DNA of 64,000 nucleotides, from assembly GCA_965279355.1 (NCBI GenBank), contig OZ257155.1, positions 3,224,001 through 3,288,000 of the forward strand. Direction: 5' to 3'. A model generated the notes under the pieces. The model was not told where the DNA came from and did no database searches. It saw only the letters and a list, made by a program, of their open reading frames with translations. Positions 33,533-42,150 of this stretch are shown one piece after another. The first letter of the stretch is position 1; each line of letters begins with the position of its first letter. Source of the DNA: G965279355 sp965279355. GTDB lineage: Bacteria; Pseudomonadota; Alphaproteobacteria; CACIAM-22H2. A program made the position numbers and the translations under genes.

Positions 33533-33662
33533 GTCACCCCGCACTTGATGCGGGGCCCATCTCCCACTCGCGAAGACACTAACCTGGGTAAATGCGTAAC
33601 CGCATTCGAACGGGGGCGGCAGTCTATCGGCAGCATGGACCCCGCATCAAGGGCGGGGTGAC
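33533..33662. repeat. Palindromic repeat, same family as 22002-22072
   Basis: The left arm GTCACCCCGCACTTGATGCG (33533 on) and right arm CCCGCATCAAGGGCGGGGTG (ending about 33662) are inverted copies. They are nearly identical to the arms at 22002-22072 but separated by a longer centre of about 70 bases. The element starts six bases after the pseudo-Hpt stop and may end its transcript. Confidence 0.9.
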
Positions 33663-33703
33663 AAGAAGGTGTGAGAGGCGGCACTGGCCGCCCGACCGCG
33701 ATC

Positions 33704-34000
33704 TTATTTCTGATCGAGCAGATCGAGGATGCGGCGGATATGCCGCTGGTTTCCACGGATGCGGAACGACCAGGCTTTCGCGATCTGGCGCATCCAGGTC
33801 GCGGCGCTGGCATCGGCGGGATCGATCTGCAGCTTGGCACGGATCTCGTCGACGGCGCGCAGATCGACGTCGGCATAGCGGGTCAACGCGCTGTCGCTAC
33901 GGCACTCACTGAGAATGGTGCCAAGCAGTTTAGCGGCGATAACCGGCGGCGGTTCGGCCGAAGCGGCCTCGGTTGCGGCGGGATTTTCTTCCACAGCCAT
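33704..34000 (-). CDS. Hypothetical 98-residue protein
   Basis: 98 residues. The N-terminus is Ala/Glu/Pro rich (EENPAATEAASAEPPP), followed by helical segments and a basic C-terminus (SFRIRGNQRHIRRILDLLDQK). No signal, membrane segment or known domain. Codon use looks native. The start lacks a clear ribosome binding site. It faces the repeat at its 3' end. Confidence 0.6.
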   Translation of the reverse strand: MAVEENPAATEAASAEPPPVIAAKLLGTILSECRSDSALTRYADVDLRAVDEIRAKLQIDPADASAATWMRQIAKAWSFRIRGNQRHIRRILDLLDQK

Positions 34001-34133
34001 AAGTAATCAAGCAAGAGGTACTGGAAAGAGACGATAAAATTTAGCGCTAAGGTGAGTCAAGGATTAAGCCCCCGGCCGGCGTTTACCTTTGCGATATGTG
34101 TCTCCCACATTATGAATTTGTTGCAATTTTCAC

Positions 34134-34829
34134 CTATTTGACAGGGGCTTGCGCTATTTCCCGGATCAGCTTGCTGAGAATGGCGGCAGCGAAGTTTTCG
34201 AATGTTGCGACCGGAACCACAAAAGCACCCGGTCCACCGATCACCCGGTCCTGGAAGTAGCGGTCAAGCTGGCCGGCATCGGTGAGGATCGCCAGGCCGT
34301 TTATGACGACACCAGCTTGCATTGCGTCGTCCCGCGCCGCCTCCGGCTGACGTCCGGCATTGTTGAATCCGTCGCCCGATATATCGATGACCCGCCGGGC
34401 GCCTTCGAATCCGTTATTGTCGAACAGCGTGCGGCTGTAATCGATGGCCCCTGACAGGGAGGTGCCGCCACCGAAGATCGTGCGCCGCATTGCCATCAGT
34501 GCCGCCGCAAAACGCTCGGCGGTTTCTTCATCGCGGATCACCGTCCAGCCGACGGCCTGATTTTGCAAAAGCGGTCCTGACCATTGCACATAGGTGACGG
34601 CGATTGCGCCATGCACGCCGGACCGTATGGCGCGCAGCACCGATGGATGGCGAAACGCGCTGGCATAGCCGCCGATCTGAAGCTGGAACTCGTCGCTGTC
34701 GACGCTCCCCGAGCAATCGACGGCGAGGACGAGCTCAACATCGACCGGTTCGGCATGGGCTGGCGGTCCAAGCAGAAATAGGACCAGAAGAAGGATGGCG
34801 ACGCACAAGCGTGAGACTGTGCTGCGCAT
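34134..34829 (-). CDS. DUF1194-type secreted von Willebrand A-like protein
   Basis: 231 residues with a strong signal peptide (LCVAILLLVLFLLGPPAHA). The mature protein starts with LVLAVDCSGSVDSDEF, a MIDAS DxSxS motif (D38, S40, S42), followed by an IFGGGTSLSGAI loop with the third metal-site Thr and VIDISGDGFNN with an Asp. This is the DUF1194 pattern. It probably mediates metal-dependent adhesion or complex assembly in the periplasm. The gene is last in a three-gene operon with the secreted protein 34839-35297 and the MarR regulator. Confidence 0.88.
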   Translation of the reverse strand: MRSTVSRLCVAILLLVLFLLGPPAHAEPVDVELVLAVDCSGSVDSDEFQLQIGGYASAFRHPSVLRAIRSGVHGAIAVTYVQWSGPLLQNQAVGWTVIRDEETAERFAAALMAMRRTIFGGGTSLSGAIDYSRTLFDNNGFEGARRVIDISGDGFNNAGRQPEAARDDAMQAGVVINGLAILTDAGQLDRYFQDRVIGGPGAFVVPVATFENFAAAILSKLIREIAQAPVK

Positions 34830-34838
34830 CGCGGCCGC

Positions 34839-35297
34839 CTAGCTGCCGAAGCATTCGCGACGGATGACCAAGCGCTCCGGTTCGCGCTGCATCGTCGGTC
34901 GCCCGCTGCCGATGCTGGGATCGCCACCCAGCGCGAAGGCGAAGGAATCGCGGATCGCGCGATCCTGCACCAGCCAGTCGAACTGGACGATACGCTGGCG
35001 GCGGTTGCGTGAATCCGGCTCGATACGCACCACGCGATAGTGCGGCCCGGGTGGATCCACGAGTTCGGGCTGATCGATCATATCCTCGCTGCCATACGAC
35101 ATGGGCTCGAGGGCGCGCAGCGGAAGCGATGTGAGGCATGTCTCCACGGGATCGGGCAGGCGCCAGCCGGCTAGCTCAAGCTGGAGAAATTCGTTGGCGA
35201 TCGTCGCTTCAAGTGATGACTGCGCGGCCGCGCCCCCGGCGGTAAGCAGCGGCAGCAACGCCAATGTGAAAAGGAGCTTTCGGAACCGCTTGATCAT
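34839..35297 (-). CDS. Secreted protein of unknown function
   Basis: 152 residues. A signal peptide is clear (FRKLLFTLALLPLLTAGGAAAQ). The mature part contains two Cys (ETCLTSL and the C-terminal RRECFGS), which could form a disulfide. The rest is polar with several Arg/Asp pairs. Its ATG overlaps the MarR stop (ATGA) and it precedes the DUF1194 gene by nine bases, so the three are co-expressed. No family recognised. Confidence 0.7.
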   Translation of the reverse strand: MIKRFRKLLFTLALLPLLTAGGAAAQSSLEATIANEFLQLELAGWRLPDPVETCLTSLPLRALEPMSYGSEDMIDQPELVDPPGPHYRVVRIEPDSRNRRQRIVQFDWLVQDRAIRDSFAFALGGDPSIGSGRPTMQREPERLVIRRECFGS

Positions 35298-35791
35298 TCG
35301 CGTCGTCGCTTAGCGCTATCGTCATGGATGGCGATCCGCCGTAAGCCCTCCAACACGTCGCGCCGCAGGGCAGGAGGAAGCGGCTCCATGATCCGCGCCT
35401 GGGCGCGATCGGCGGCGGGCCGCACAGTGCGCAGCATGGTCTTACCCGCCGGCAGGACAATAAGTGTGTTGGCGCGCTGGTCGCTGCCGCTTTTCTGACG
35501 GCGGACGAAGCCGCGCCGAACCAGCCGGTCGATCATGTCGCCGACTGTCGAGCGGTCGACGCCAGTCACCTCGACCAGTTCCGTCTGTGTCAGTCCTGGC
35601 TGGTGGGAGAGAGTTACCAGGATGGCGTATTGTCGCGGTGTGATGCGATGGGGCGCCACTTCTTCCATGAAGATGTCTACAGCGCGCTGCTGACAGCGAC
35701 GGAGAAGATGGCCTGGCTGATCGATCAGGAGGTAGTCGGGGTTTGTACCGTTGGCCTGGCTGGCCGAGTTGCCCCGTCGTCGTTTGGTCAT
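35294..35791 (-). CDS. MarR-family transcriptional regulator
   Basis: 165 residues from ATG 35791 (ATG 35824 adds eleven). The winged helix-turn-helix is ITPRQYAILVTLSHQPGLTQTELVEVTGVDRSTVGDMIDRLVRRGFV, read here from the residues ITPRQYAIL to RRGFV; the wing has the expected DQRANTLIVLPAGKTML. MarR proteins are dimers that release DNA on binding aromatic ligands. It is divergent from the luciferase-like monooxygenase, with an inverted repeat in the gap, so it probably controls that catabolic block and its own operon. Confidence 0.92.
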   Translation of the reverse strand: MTKRRRGNSASQANGTNPDYLLIDQPGHLLRRCQQRAVDIFMEEVAPHRITPRQYAILVTLSHQPGLTQTELVEVTGVDRSTVGDMIDRLVRRGFVRRQKSGSDQRANTLIVLPAGKTMLRTVRPAADRAQARIMEPLPPALRRDVLEGLRRIAIHDDSAKRRRE

Positions 35792-35877
35792 GAAATCGTT
35801 CCGGCCCCTAGTGGTATCGCTCATATAAGCGCGCGCGCGACGGATCGGCAAGGGAGCCGCGCCGCGCCCACACAATC

Positions 35878-35891
35878 GTCCGTACACGGAC
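35878..35891. promoter_or_regulatory. Inverted repeat, candidate MarR operator
   Basis: GTCCGT-AC-ACGGAC is a perfect 6-bp inverted repeat lying in the 173-bp divergent gap between the MarR gene and the luciferase-like monooxygenase gene. It is 74 bases before the monooxygenase ATG. Position fits an operator; binding is inferred. Confidence 0.45.
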
Positions 35892-35964
35892 AAATTTCGA
35901 TTTTGCGGAGCCCGGTTTTGCGGTAAGTTGGGGCAACGAGTGGGCAAGCGTGGAGGAAACAGGC

Positions 35965-37032
35965 ATGGAATTCGGTATTCAGTTTTTCCCGGATGTGGGG
36001 CCGGATGTGAAGGCGGCGGATGCCTATTTCCGCGAATGCCTGGCGCTCTGCGAACTGGTCGACGATCTCGGCTACGGCCATATCCGGACGGTCGAGCATT
36101 ATTTCGAATCCTATGGCGGTTACAGCCCCAACCCTATCGTCTTTCTCACCGCCGCCGCGATGCGCAGCAAGCGCGCGCGGCTCGTTACCGGGGCGGTCCT
36201 TCCGGTCTTCAACAACCCGCTCAAGCTGGCCGGCGAGATCGGCATGCTGGATGCGATTTCAGGGGGCCGGGCTGAGATCGGCTTCGCTCGCGCCTTCCTG
36301 CCGCATGAATTCAGCCGCTTCGGCGTGAACCCCGACGAGAGTCGCGACCGCTTCACCGAAGGGCTGGAGCAGGTTCGCCTGTTGCTGGAAAAGGAAAAGG
36401 TGACGCATCACGGACGTTTCCACACCATCAACAACGTGACGTCCCTGCCGCGCCCGACCCAGACACCGCGCCCGCCGTTCTGGGTCGCGGCCCTGTCGAC
36501 GCCGCAATCCTTCGAGGATGCCGGCCGCGCCGGGCACGGCATCATGGCCATTCCCATGGCGGGCGGCAAAATGCGCGAGCTGATCGGCCTCTATCGGGAC
36601 TCCTGGAAGTCCGCTGGCCATCCGGGCAAGGGCAAGATCATGCTGGCCTTCCATATGTGCTGTGCGCCGACCACAAGCGAAGCCGTCGATGTCGCGCGCG
36701 AGCCGCATAACCGCTACCTGAAGTCCATCTACAATGCCGCGTCGGCCTGGAGCGAGCTGAGTTCCAAGGACTATCCGGGGTACGACAAGCTGATCGCGGG
36801 CCTGGGCGCGGAGACAAGCGAATCGCAGATACAGAAGGGCGCGGCCTGGATCGGCTCGCCGGACGATGTTGCCGAACAAATCGTCGCCTATGATGAATTG
36901 GTGGGCGGTTTCGAGAGCGCGTCGATGCAGGTCAATTTCAACACGATCGACCCCGCGGCAGCAGAACGCTCGATGCGCCTGTTCTCGGAAAAAGTGATGC
37001 CGCGCATCAAGACAGCAGCGCGCGCCGCGTGA
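35965..37032 (+). CDS. LLM-class flavin-dependent monooxygenase
   Basis: 355 residues from ATG 35965 after GGAGG. Luciferase-like barrel motifs: MEFGIQFFPDVGPDVKAAD, GYGHIRTVEHYFESYGGY, RLVTGAVLPVFNNPLKLAGE and AISGGRAEIGFARAF. It likely uses reduced FMN to oxygenate an aromatic or organic substrate. The next gene encodes a flavin reductase on the same strand, giving a typical two-component monooxygenase. It is divergent from the MarR regulator. Confidence 0.9.
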   Translation: MEFGIQFFPDVGPDVKAADAYFRECLALCELVDDLGYGHIRTVEHYFESYGGYSPNPIVFLTAAAMRSKRARLVTGAVLPVFNNPLKLAGEIGMLDAISGGRAEIGFARAFLPHEFSRFGVNPDESRDRFTEGLEQVRLLLEKEKVTHHGRFHTINNVTSLPRPTQTPRPPFWVAALSTPQSFEDAGRAGHGIMAIPMAGGKMRELIGLYRDSWKSAGHPGKGKIMLAFHMCCAPTTSEAVDVAREPHNRYLKSIYNAASAWSELSSKDYPGYDKLIAGLGAETSESQIQKGAAWIGSPDDVAEQIVAYDELVGGFESASMQVNFNTIDPAAAERSMRLFSEKVMPRIKTAARAA

Positions 37033-37050
37033 TTGGATTATAAAAGGCGG

Positions 37051-37617
37051 ATGACGAACCCTGTTTCCATCGACGAGTTTAAGGTGGCGATGCGGCGCCT
37101 GGCCGCGGGTGTCACCGTTATCACCACCAGCCACGGCGGCAAGCGGGGCGGTCTGACTGCTACCGCGGTCTGTTCTCTCTCCGCGGCGCCACCGCAGATT
37201 CTGGTCTGCGTCAACCGCACGGCGTCGGCGCACGACATGATCGCCGAGGGTACCAATCTCTGCGTGAACCTGTTGTCACGCAGCCATCAGCAGCTGGCCT
37301 GGCGCTTCGCCGGTGCCGTTGAAGGCGAGGAGCGGTTCCGCACCGGCAAGTGGACGACCCTCACGACCGGGGCGCCGGTGCTGGCCGATGCGCTGGCCTG
37401 CTTCGATTGCGAGGTTTCCGAGAAAATAGAGTCGGCCACGCATACGATCTTCATCGGCAAGGTTGTCGGCGTATCGGTGCGCGAGAAGGGCAAGCCGCTG
37501 CTCTATGCCAGTGGCGCGTTCGCCGGCCTGAAGAAGCTGGAGACCCGTCGCCGCCACAAGACGGTCGTGCGGTCGGTCAAGCAGACCAAGGCGCGCCGCC
37601 TGCGCAAGCGCGTCTAG
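37051..37617 (+). CDS. Flavin reductase (RutF/HpaC-like)
   Basis: 188 residues from ATG 37051 (TTG 37033 would add six). Standard FMN-binding split barrel: FKVAMRRLAAGVTVITTSHGG, GLTATAVCSLSAAPPQILVCVNRTAS and the later FIGKVVGVSVREKGKPLLYASGAF. It supplies reduced flavin to the monooxygenase encoded just upstream. The C-terminus is an unusual basic extension (RRRHKTVVRSVKQTKARRLR), longer than in HpaC. It is followed by the 3-hydroxyanthranilate dioxygenase gene. Confidence 0.9.
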   Translation: MTNPVSIDEFKVAMRRLAAGVTVITTSHGGKRGGLTATAVCSLSAAPPQILVCVNRTASAHDMIAEGTNLCVNLLSRSHQQLAWRFAGAVEGEERFRTGKWTTLTTGAPVLADALACFDCEVSEKIESATHTIFIGKVVGVSVREKGKPLLYASGAFAGLKKLETRRRHKTVVRSVKQTKARRLRKRV

Positions 37618-37641
37618 GGCTTCCGCCGCACAAGGACCCCC

Positions 37642-38154
37642 ATGCTGTCCCCGCTGAATTTCAAAAAATGGATCGACGAGCATCAGCACCTGCTGCAGCC
37701 GCCGGTTGGCAATGCGCAGATCTGGAAGGACACCGACTTCATCGTCACCGTGGTCGGCGGCCCGAACAAGCGCACCGACTATCACGACGATCCGCTCGAG
37801 GAGTTTTTCTATCAGATCCGCGGCAACATGGTGCTGCGCATCCTCGAGAACGGCAAGCCGCGCGACATGCCGATCAACGAGGGCGATATCTTCCTGTTGC
37901 CGCCGCATACCCGGCACTCACCGCAGCGCCCCGAGCCCGGCAGCGTCGGGCTGGTCATCGAGCGGCAGCGCCCGGAAGGCACGATCGACGGCTTCGAATG
38001 GTACTGCCTCTCCTGCGGCGACCTGGTGCACCGGGTCGAGGTTCAGCTCAAGGACATCGTGAAGGATCTGCCGCCGCTGTTCGAACAATTCTACGGCAGC
38101 GAAAAACTGCGCACCTGCCCCGGCTGCGGTGCGGTGCATCCCGGCAAGGGCTGA
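37642..38154 (+). CDS. nbaC: 3-hydroxyanthranilate 3,4-dioxygenase
   Basis: 170 residues, right length for the bacterial enzyme. It opens the ring of 3-hydroxyanthranilate to 2-amino-3-carboxymuconate semialdehyde. Iron ligands H48, E54 and H92 and substrate arginines R44 and R96 are all in place, each offset by three from the Cupriavidus enzyme. The C-terminal rubredoxin-like site has C122/C125 and C159/C162. It follows the flavin reductase by 24 bases. The downstream steps (decarboxylase, deaminase) are not seen here, but a semialdehyde dehydrogenase lies at 47392. Confidence 0.95.
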   Translation: MLSPLNFKKWIDEHQHLLQPPVGNAQIWKDTDFIVTVVGGPNKRTDYHDDPLEEFFYQIRGNMVLRILENGKPRDMPINEGDIFLLPPHTRHSPQRPEPGSVGLVIERQRPEGTIDGFEWYCLSCGDLVHRVEVQLKDIVKDLPPLFEQFYGSEKLRTCPGCGAVHPGKG

Positions 38155-38172
38155 GGCTCAAGTCGCCGGCAA

Positions 38173-38727
38173 TCAAGGCTTTGCGTTTGGCGTTTTCGTG
38201 TGATCGGCAGTGGGCCAGCGCTGCGCCATCTCGGGAAGCTCGAGCTCTTTGCCGGTCATCCGTTCGGCCGTGATCCCATAGACTGTGATGTGACAGAGCC
38301 GCGGAAAGAAATTCTGCGGCCGTTGCCATTCGGGTTTTCCGTATTTCACCATCAGGGCTTCGCAGAAGCGCTGCTTGGTCGCCTCGTCATCTACAATGCG
38401 GATGCGACCGAACGCGATCACGCTGCGATACGCGAGTGTGGAATCGCACTCAAAGCGTCCGTAGGGAAACACCTCGCCGGCTTCATCGACCTCGAAGCAC
38501 ACACGGTCGTCATGCTCGACATTCGTCCGCAGATGGCCGCGGGCTGCCGTGTTGTGAACGTAGATTTCGTCGCCCATGCACACATAGAGCAACGGTACGC
38601 AGTAGGGATAACCATCGCTACCGATGGTGGCCAGCCTGCCGCAATATCCCTTCTCGAGCGTTTCTCGAATGCGGGGCTCGGGCATAGCCCGATCCTGTCG
38701 GCGGACACTCTGTGGTAATCCACTCAT
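38173..38727 (-). CDS. Pyridoxamine 5'-phosphate oxidase-family (FMN-binding split-barrel) protein
   Basis: 184 residues (ATG 38685 is an alternative start). NimA-like pattern: GYCGRLATIGSDGYPYCVPLLYV, then IYVHNTAARGHLRTNVEHDDRVCFEV and YRSVIAFGRIRIVDDEATK. These proteins bind FMN, heme or F420 and reduce or sense small molecules. It is convergent with the dioxygenase gene and upstream of the Liv operon on the minus strand, probably independent of both. Confidence 0.85.
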   Translation of the reverse strand: MSGLPQSVRRQDRAMPEPRIRETLEKGYCGRLATIGSDGYPYCVPLLYVCMGDEIYVHNTAARGHLRTNVEHDDRVCFEVDEAGEVFPYGRFECDSTLAYRSVIAFGRIRIVDDEATKQRFCEALMVKYGKPEWQRPQNFFPRLCHITVYGITAERMTGKELELPEMAQRWPTADHTKTPNAKP

Positions 38728-38774
38728 ACGCTGTCTCCGCTGCTCACTCCCGTTGGCGCAGCGCCTTGAGATGG

Positions 38775-39494
38775 CTAGCCGCTGACGCCGATCAGTTCCG
38801 AAAGCTGGTCCGGATTGTCGATCAGGGTGCGGCTTGGTCCGTCATAGACCTTCTGACCACGATCCAGGACGATCGCGTTCTTCGCGAAATCGAGCGCGAG
38901 CCGCGCATGCTGCTCGACCAGCACGATGGCCAGACCCGCATCGTCCTGGCGGAGCTTGTTGAAAGCGGCAATCAGCGTATCGATGATGACCGGCGCCAGG
39001 CCCTCGAGCGGCTCATCCATCAGCAGCAGGGTCGGATTGCCAACCAGCGCGCGGGCGATCGATAGCATCTGCTGTTCGCCGCCGGATAGCTGGTTGCCCA
39101 TGTTGCGGCGGCGGCTGCCGAGTTGCGGAAACAGATTGTAGACGCGCTCGATCGTCCAGCCCTTGCGGTCGCCGTTGGCACGCGCGGCGATGTCGAGATT
39201 TTCATCGACGCTCAGCGAGGGAAATATCTCGCGTTCCTGCGGTACGTAGCCGATGCCAAGACGCGCCCGCTGGAACGTCTTCAGACGCTCGATGGACTTG
39301 CTTTCGAAGTCGATCTTGCCCGCGTGCAGGGTGGTGTGGCCCATCACGGTCGCCAGCAGCGTCGACTTGCCGACGCCGTTGCGCCCGAGCAGCGCCAGCG
39401 TGCCGCCTGAGGCCAGCGTGAAGGAGAGCTTCTCCAGGACCACGGTCTCGCCGTAGCCGGCGGACACATCCCGGAAGGCGACCGCGTCAGCCAT
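38775..39494 (-). CDS. livF: Branched-chain amino acid/aromatic ABC ATPase LivF
   Basis: 239 residues from ATG 39494. Walker A LLGRNGVGKSTLLATV, signature LSGGEQQML, Walker B LLLMDEPLEGLAP and IVLVEQHARLALD are all present; the LEGLAP and VEQ forms are LivF-specific. The gene starts five bases after the livG stop. It completes LivFGMH. Liv-type importers carry branched-chain amino acids, amides, urea or aromatic acids; the neighbouring catabolic genes favour an aromatic substrate. Confidence 0.95.
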   Translation of the reverse strand: MADAVAFRDVSAGYGETVVLEKLSFTLASGGTLALLGRNGVGKSTLLATVMGHTTLHAGKIDFESKSIERLKTFQRARLGIGYVPQEREIFPSLSVDENLDIAARANGDRKGWTIERVYNLFPQLGSRRRNMGNQLSGGEQQMLSIARALVGNPTLLLMDEPLEGLAPVIIDTLIAAFNKLRQDDAGLAIVLVEQHARLALDFAKNAIVLDRGQKVYDGPSRTLIDNPDQLSELIGVSG

Positions 39495-40242
39495 GATGCC
39501 GCTCGCCGAGATAGACTTCGCGCACCTTGGCATCCTTGCCGATCTCGACCGGCGTGCCTTCAACGAGAACGCTGCCCTGGACCAGCACGGTGATGCGTTT
39601 GGCCAGCCGGAAGACGAGATCCATATCGTGCTCGATGATGAGCATGGCGATATCGGACGGCAACTGCTCGATGATCCTGAGAATCACGTTGCTCTCGGAG
39701 GACGGCAGGCCGGCGGCCGGCTCGTCCAGCAGCAGCACGCTGGGTTTGAGGCCGAGCGCGATGGCAAGCTCGACCAGGCGCTGCTTGCCGTAGGGGAGCT
39801 CCTTGACCAAGGTCAGCGCATCGTCGGCCATGCCGACCTGTTCCAGCAGCGCGCAGGATTCGTCGATCAGCTCGCGCTTGGAATCGGCAAAGCGGAACAT
39901 CTGTCCGCCGACGCCGCGCCGCTCGGCGACGGAGAGCAGGACGTTCTCCAGCACCGGCAGGCCGCGGAACAGCGTGTTGATCTGGAAGGTGCGCCCCAGG
40001 CCGCGCTTCACGCGCGCATCCTGGCTCAGCGACGTGATGTCGTCGCCGCCCAGCAGGATGCGACCCGAGGACGGCGTGAGGCGGCCGGTGATGAGGTTGA
40101 TGAAGGTGGTCTTGCCCGCGCCGTTGGGTCCGATCAGCGCATGGCGCGCGCCGGCCTCCAGCCGGAAGTCGATGTTGCTGGCCACCGGCAGGGCGCCAAA
40201 ACTCTTGCACAGGCCCGATGTTTCGAGAGCGGCGGTGCTCAT
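39487..40242 (-). CDS. livG: ABC ATPase LivG
   Basis: 251 residues from ATG 40242, overlapping the livM stop as ATGA. Walker A LIGPNGAGKTTFINLITG, the LivG motif RGLGRTFQIN, Walker B VLLLDEPAAGLPSSE and IIEHDMDLVF. The usual LSxGxQR signature reads PYGKQRLVEL, as is normal in LivG proteins. It pairs with LivF to energise LivHM. Confidence 0.95.
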   Translation of the reverse strand: MSTAALETSGLCKSFGALPVASNIDFRLEAGARHALIGPNGAGKTTFINLITGRLTPSSGRILLGGDDITSLSQDARVKRGLGRTFQINTLFRGLPVLENVLLSVAERRGVGGQMFRFADSKRELIDESCALLEQVGMADDALTLVKELPYGKQRLVELAIALGLKPSVLLLDEPAAGLPSSESNVILRIIEQLPSDIAMLIIEHDMDLVFRLAKRITVLVQGSVLVEGTPVEIGKDAKVREVYLGERHHG

Positions 40243-41234
40243 GAGCGCCTCCGCAGCAGGCGCTTCGCTTGGTCGATAAGGCCGAGCACGCCGCCGCGCG
40301 CGAACATGACGACCAGCACCAGCAGCAGCCCGATCCAGAAGCTCCAGAAGGCAGGGTCGGCCTTGGCGAATGTATCCTGCGCGATCATGAACAACGGGAC
40401 GCCGATGAAGGCGCCGTAAAGGCGGCCGAAGCCGCCGAGGATCAGCATGATGACGATCTCGCCCGACCGCTCGAAGCCGAGCGTCGCGAGGCCGACAAAC
40501 TGCGTCGTCTGCGCCAGCAGCGCGCCGGCAACCCCGGCCATCGCGGCAGAGATCGTGTAGATGGTCAGCAGCCGCTTGCGGACGGGAGAGCCGATGGCAT
40601 GCATGCGGGTCACGTTCTCGCGGACGCCAGTCAGGCCGCGGCCGAACGGCGAATGCACCAGCAGCCGTGCGAACAGCCACATCACGAACAGCACCGCAAG
40701 GCAGTACCAGTAGGCGGTGTGCCCGAAGAAATCGAAACGGAACGTCCCGAGGATCGACTGCATCTTGATGCCCTGCAGACCGTCCGCGCCGCCGGTGATC
40801 GGCGTTGCATGGTTAGCGGCTTCCTGCAGCAGGAACAGGATGGCCAGGGTGAGCATCAGCAGCGTAAGGCCGGTGGTCCGCAGGATGATGAGTCCGGACA
40901 GAAATCCGACGATGCCGGCGGCGATCGCGGCGACCACGAGCCCTGAGAGCGGTTCGCCCGTGACATGGATGGCGTAGAGACCCGCCGTATAGGCGCCGAT
41001 GCCGAAGAAAGCGCCGTGGCCGAGCGTCACGATGCCGGCATAACCCAGCACGAGGTCGAGCGAGAGCGCGAACAGGATCACCAGCAGGATCTGGCTGGCG
41101 AGCGGCAGATAGGAGGGAAACAGGAAATAGGCGGCGATGGCCGCCACCCACGGCAGCATTTCCAGCGGACGCAGCCGATGGCGGCGCGTGAAATGATCGA
41201 GCGGTGACAGTTCGTTCGATGGCAGCCGGCTCAT
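40239..41234 (-). CDS. livM: ABC permease LivM
   Basis: 331 residues from ATG 41234. About nine to ten hydrophobic helices; typical motif LDLVLGYAGIVTLGHGAFFGIGAY and the cytoplasmic loop SPFGRGLTGVRENVTRMHAIG. The start lies four bases downstream of the livH stop (41239) and the end overlaps livG, so the operon is tightly coupled. It forms the channel with LivH. Confidence 0.95.
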   Translation of the reverse strand: MSRLPSNELSPLDHFTRRHRLRPLEMLPWVAAIAAYFLFPSYLPLASQILLVILFALSLDLVLGYAGIVTLGHGAFFGIGAYTAGLYAIHVTGEPLSGLVVAAIAAGIVGFLSGLIILRTTGLTLLMLTLAILFLLQEAANHATPITGGADGLQGIKMQSILGTFRFDFFGHTAYWYCLAVLFVMWLFARLLVHSPFGRGLTGVRENVTRMHAIGSPVRKRLLTIYTISAAMAGVAGALLAQTTQFVGLATLGFERSGEIVIMLILGGFGRLYGAFIGVPLFMIAQDTFAKADPAFWSFWIGLLLVLVVMFARGGVLGLIDQAKRLLRRRS

Positions 41235-41238
41235 GATG

Positions 41239-42111
41239 TCAGGCCCGCCCAAACAGGCCGGACGGCCGCCATAGCAGGAGCGCAATCATCGCGGCGAAGA
41301 TGAAGAATGCGCCAAGCTGTGGTGCCAGGTATTTGCAGGCCGTGTCGCCGATACCGAGAAGCAGGGCGGCGACGAACGGCCCGCGCACCGACCCGAGGCC
41401 ACCGACCGCGACGACCATCAGGAAGTAGACGAGGTGGTCCGTCGCGTAGGCCGGATTGATGGCGAGAATCTCCGCGCCGATGCCGCCGCCGAAAGCGGCG
41501 AGGCCGGAGCCCAGTGCGAAGGTCAGGGTGAACAGCCGGCCGGTGTTGATGCCGAGCGATTCGGCCATCCGGCGATTGTCGACGGCGGCACGGACCTGCG
41601 CTCCGAAATTGGTGCGCTCGATCGCCAGCCACAGGGAGAGGATAAGCAGGAAGCTCGTGCCGATCAGGAACGTGCGATAGGTCGGAAAGCTGCGGAAGCC
41701 CAGATCGATCGTTCCCCGCAGCAGTTCCGGCACCACCATGCGCTGTGGCAGAGGGCCCCACGCGTAGCGGACTGCCGCCACGGCCATGAAGATCAGGCCG
41801 ATCGAGAACAGAACCTGTTCAAGCTCACCAGCGCCGTAGAGGCGGGAATAGAGACCGCGCTCCAGCACGATGCTGACCAACGCCAGCACGATGAACGCGG
41901 CCAGCAGGGCGAAGCCGAACGGCACGCCGTAATTGTTCATGAGGCCGGTCATGACATAGCCGCCCAGCATGGCGAACACGCCATGCGCCAGGTTCACAAA
42001 GCCCATCAGCCCCATCGTGACGGAGAGGCCGACTGAGATGATGTAGAGGATCATCGCGTAGGCGAGGCCGTGGAACAGGATGCTGACGGCGGCGGAAAAG
42101 AGGGCGTCCAT
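41239..42111 (-). CDS. livH: ABC permease LivH
   Basis: 290 residues, about eight helices. The family opening ILFHGLAYAMILYIISVGLS and GLMGFVNLAHGVFAMLGGYV are visible, plus ERTNFGAQVRAAVDNRRMAESLGIN as the coupling loop. It is the first gene of the permease-ATPase block, which is separated from the upstream receptor gene by an intercistronic terminator hairpin. Confidence 0.95.
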   Translation of the reverse strand: MDALFSAAVSILFHGLAYAMILYIISVGLSVTMGLMGFVNLAHGVFAMLGGYVMTGLMNNYGVPFGFALLAAFIVLALVSIVLERGLYSRLYGAGELEQVLFSIGLIFMAVAAVRYAWGPLPQRMVVPELLRGTIDLGFRSFPTYRTFLIGTSFLLILSLWLAIERTNFGAQVRAAVDNRRMAESLGINTGRLFTLTFALGSGLAAFGGGIGAEILAINPAYATDHLVYFLMVVAVGGLGSVRGPFVAALLLGIGDTACKYLAPQLGAFFIFAAMIALLLWRPSGLFGRA

Positions 42112-42150
42112 GAGCGGCGGGAGACTGGCGATCCGGATGGGTTAGGTCAA

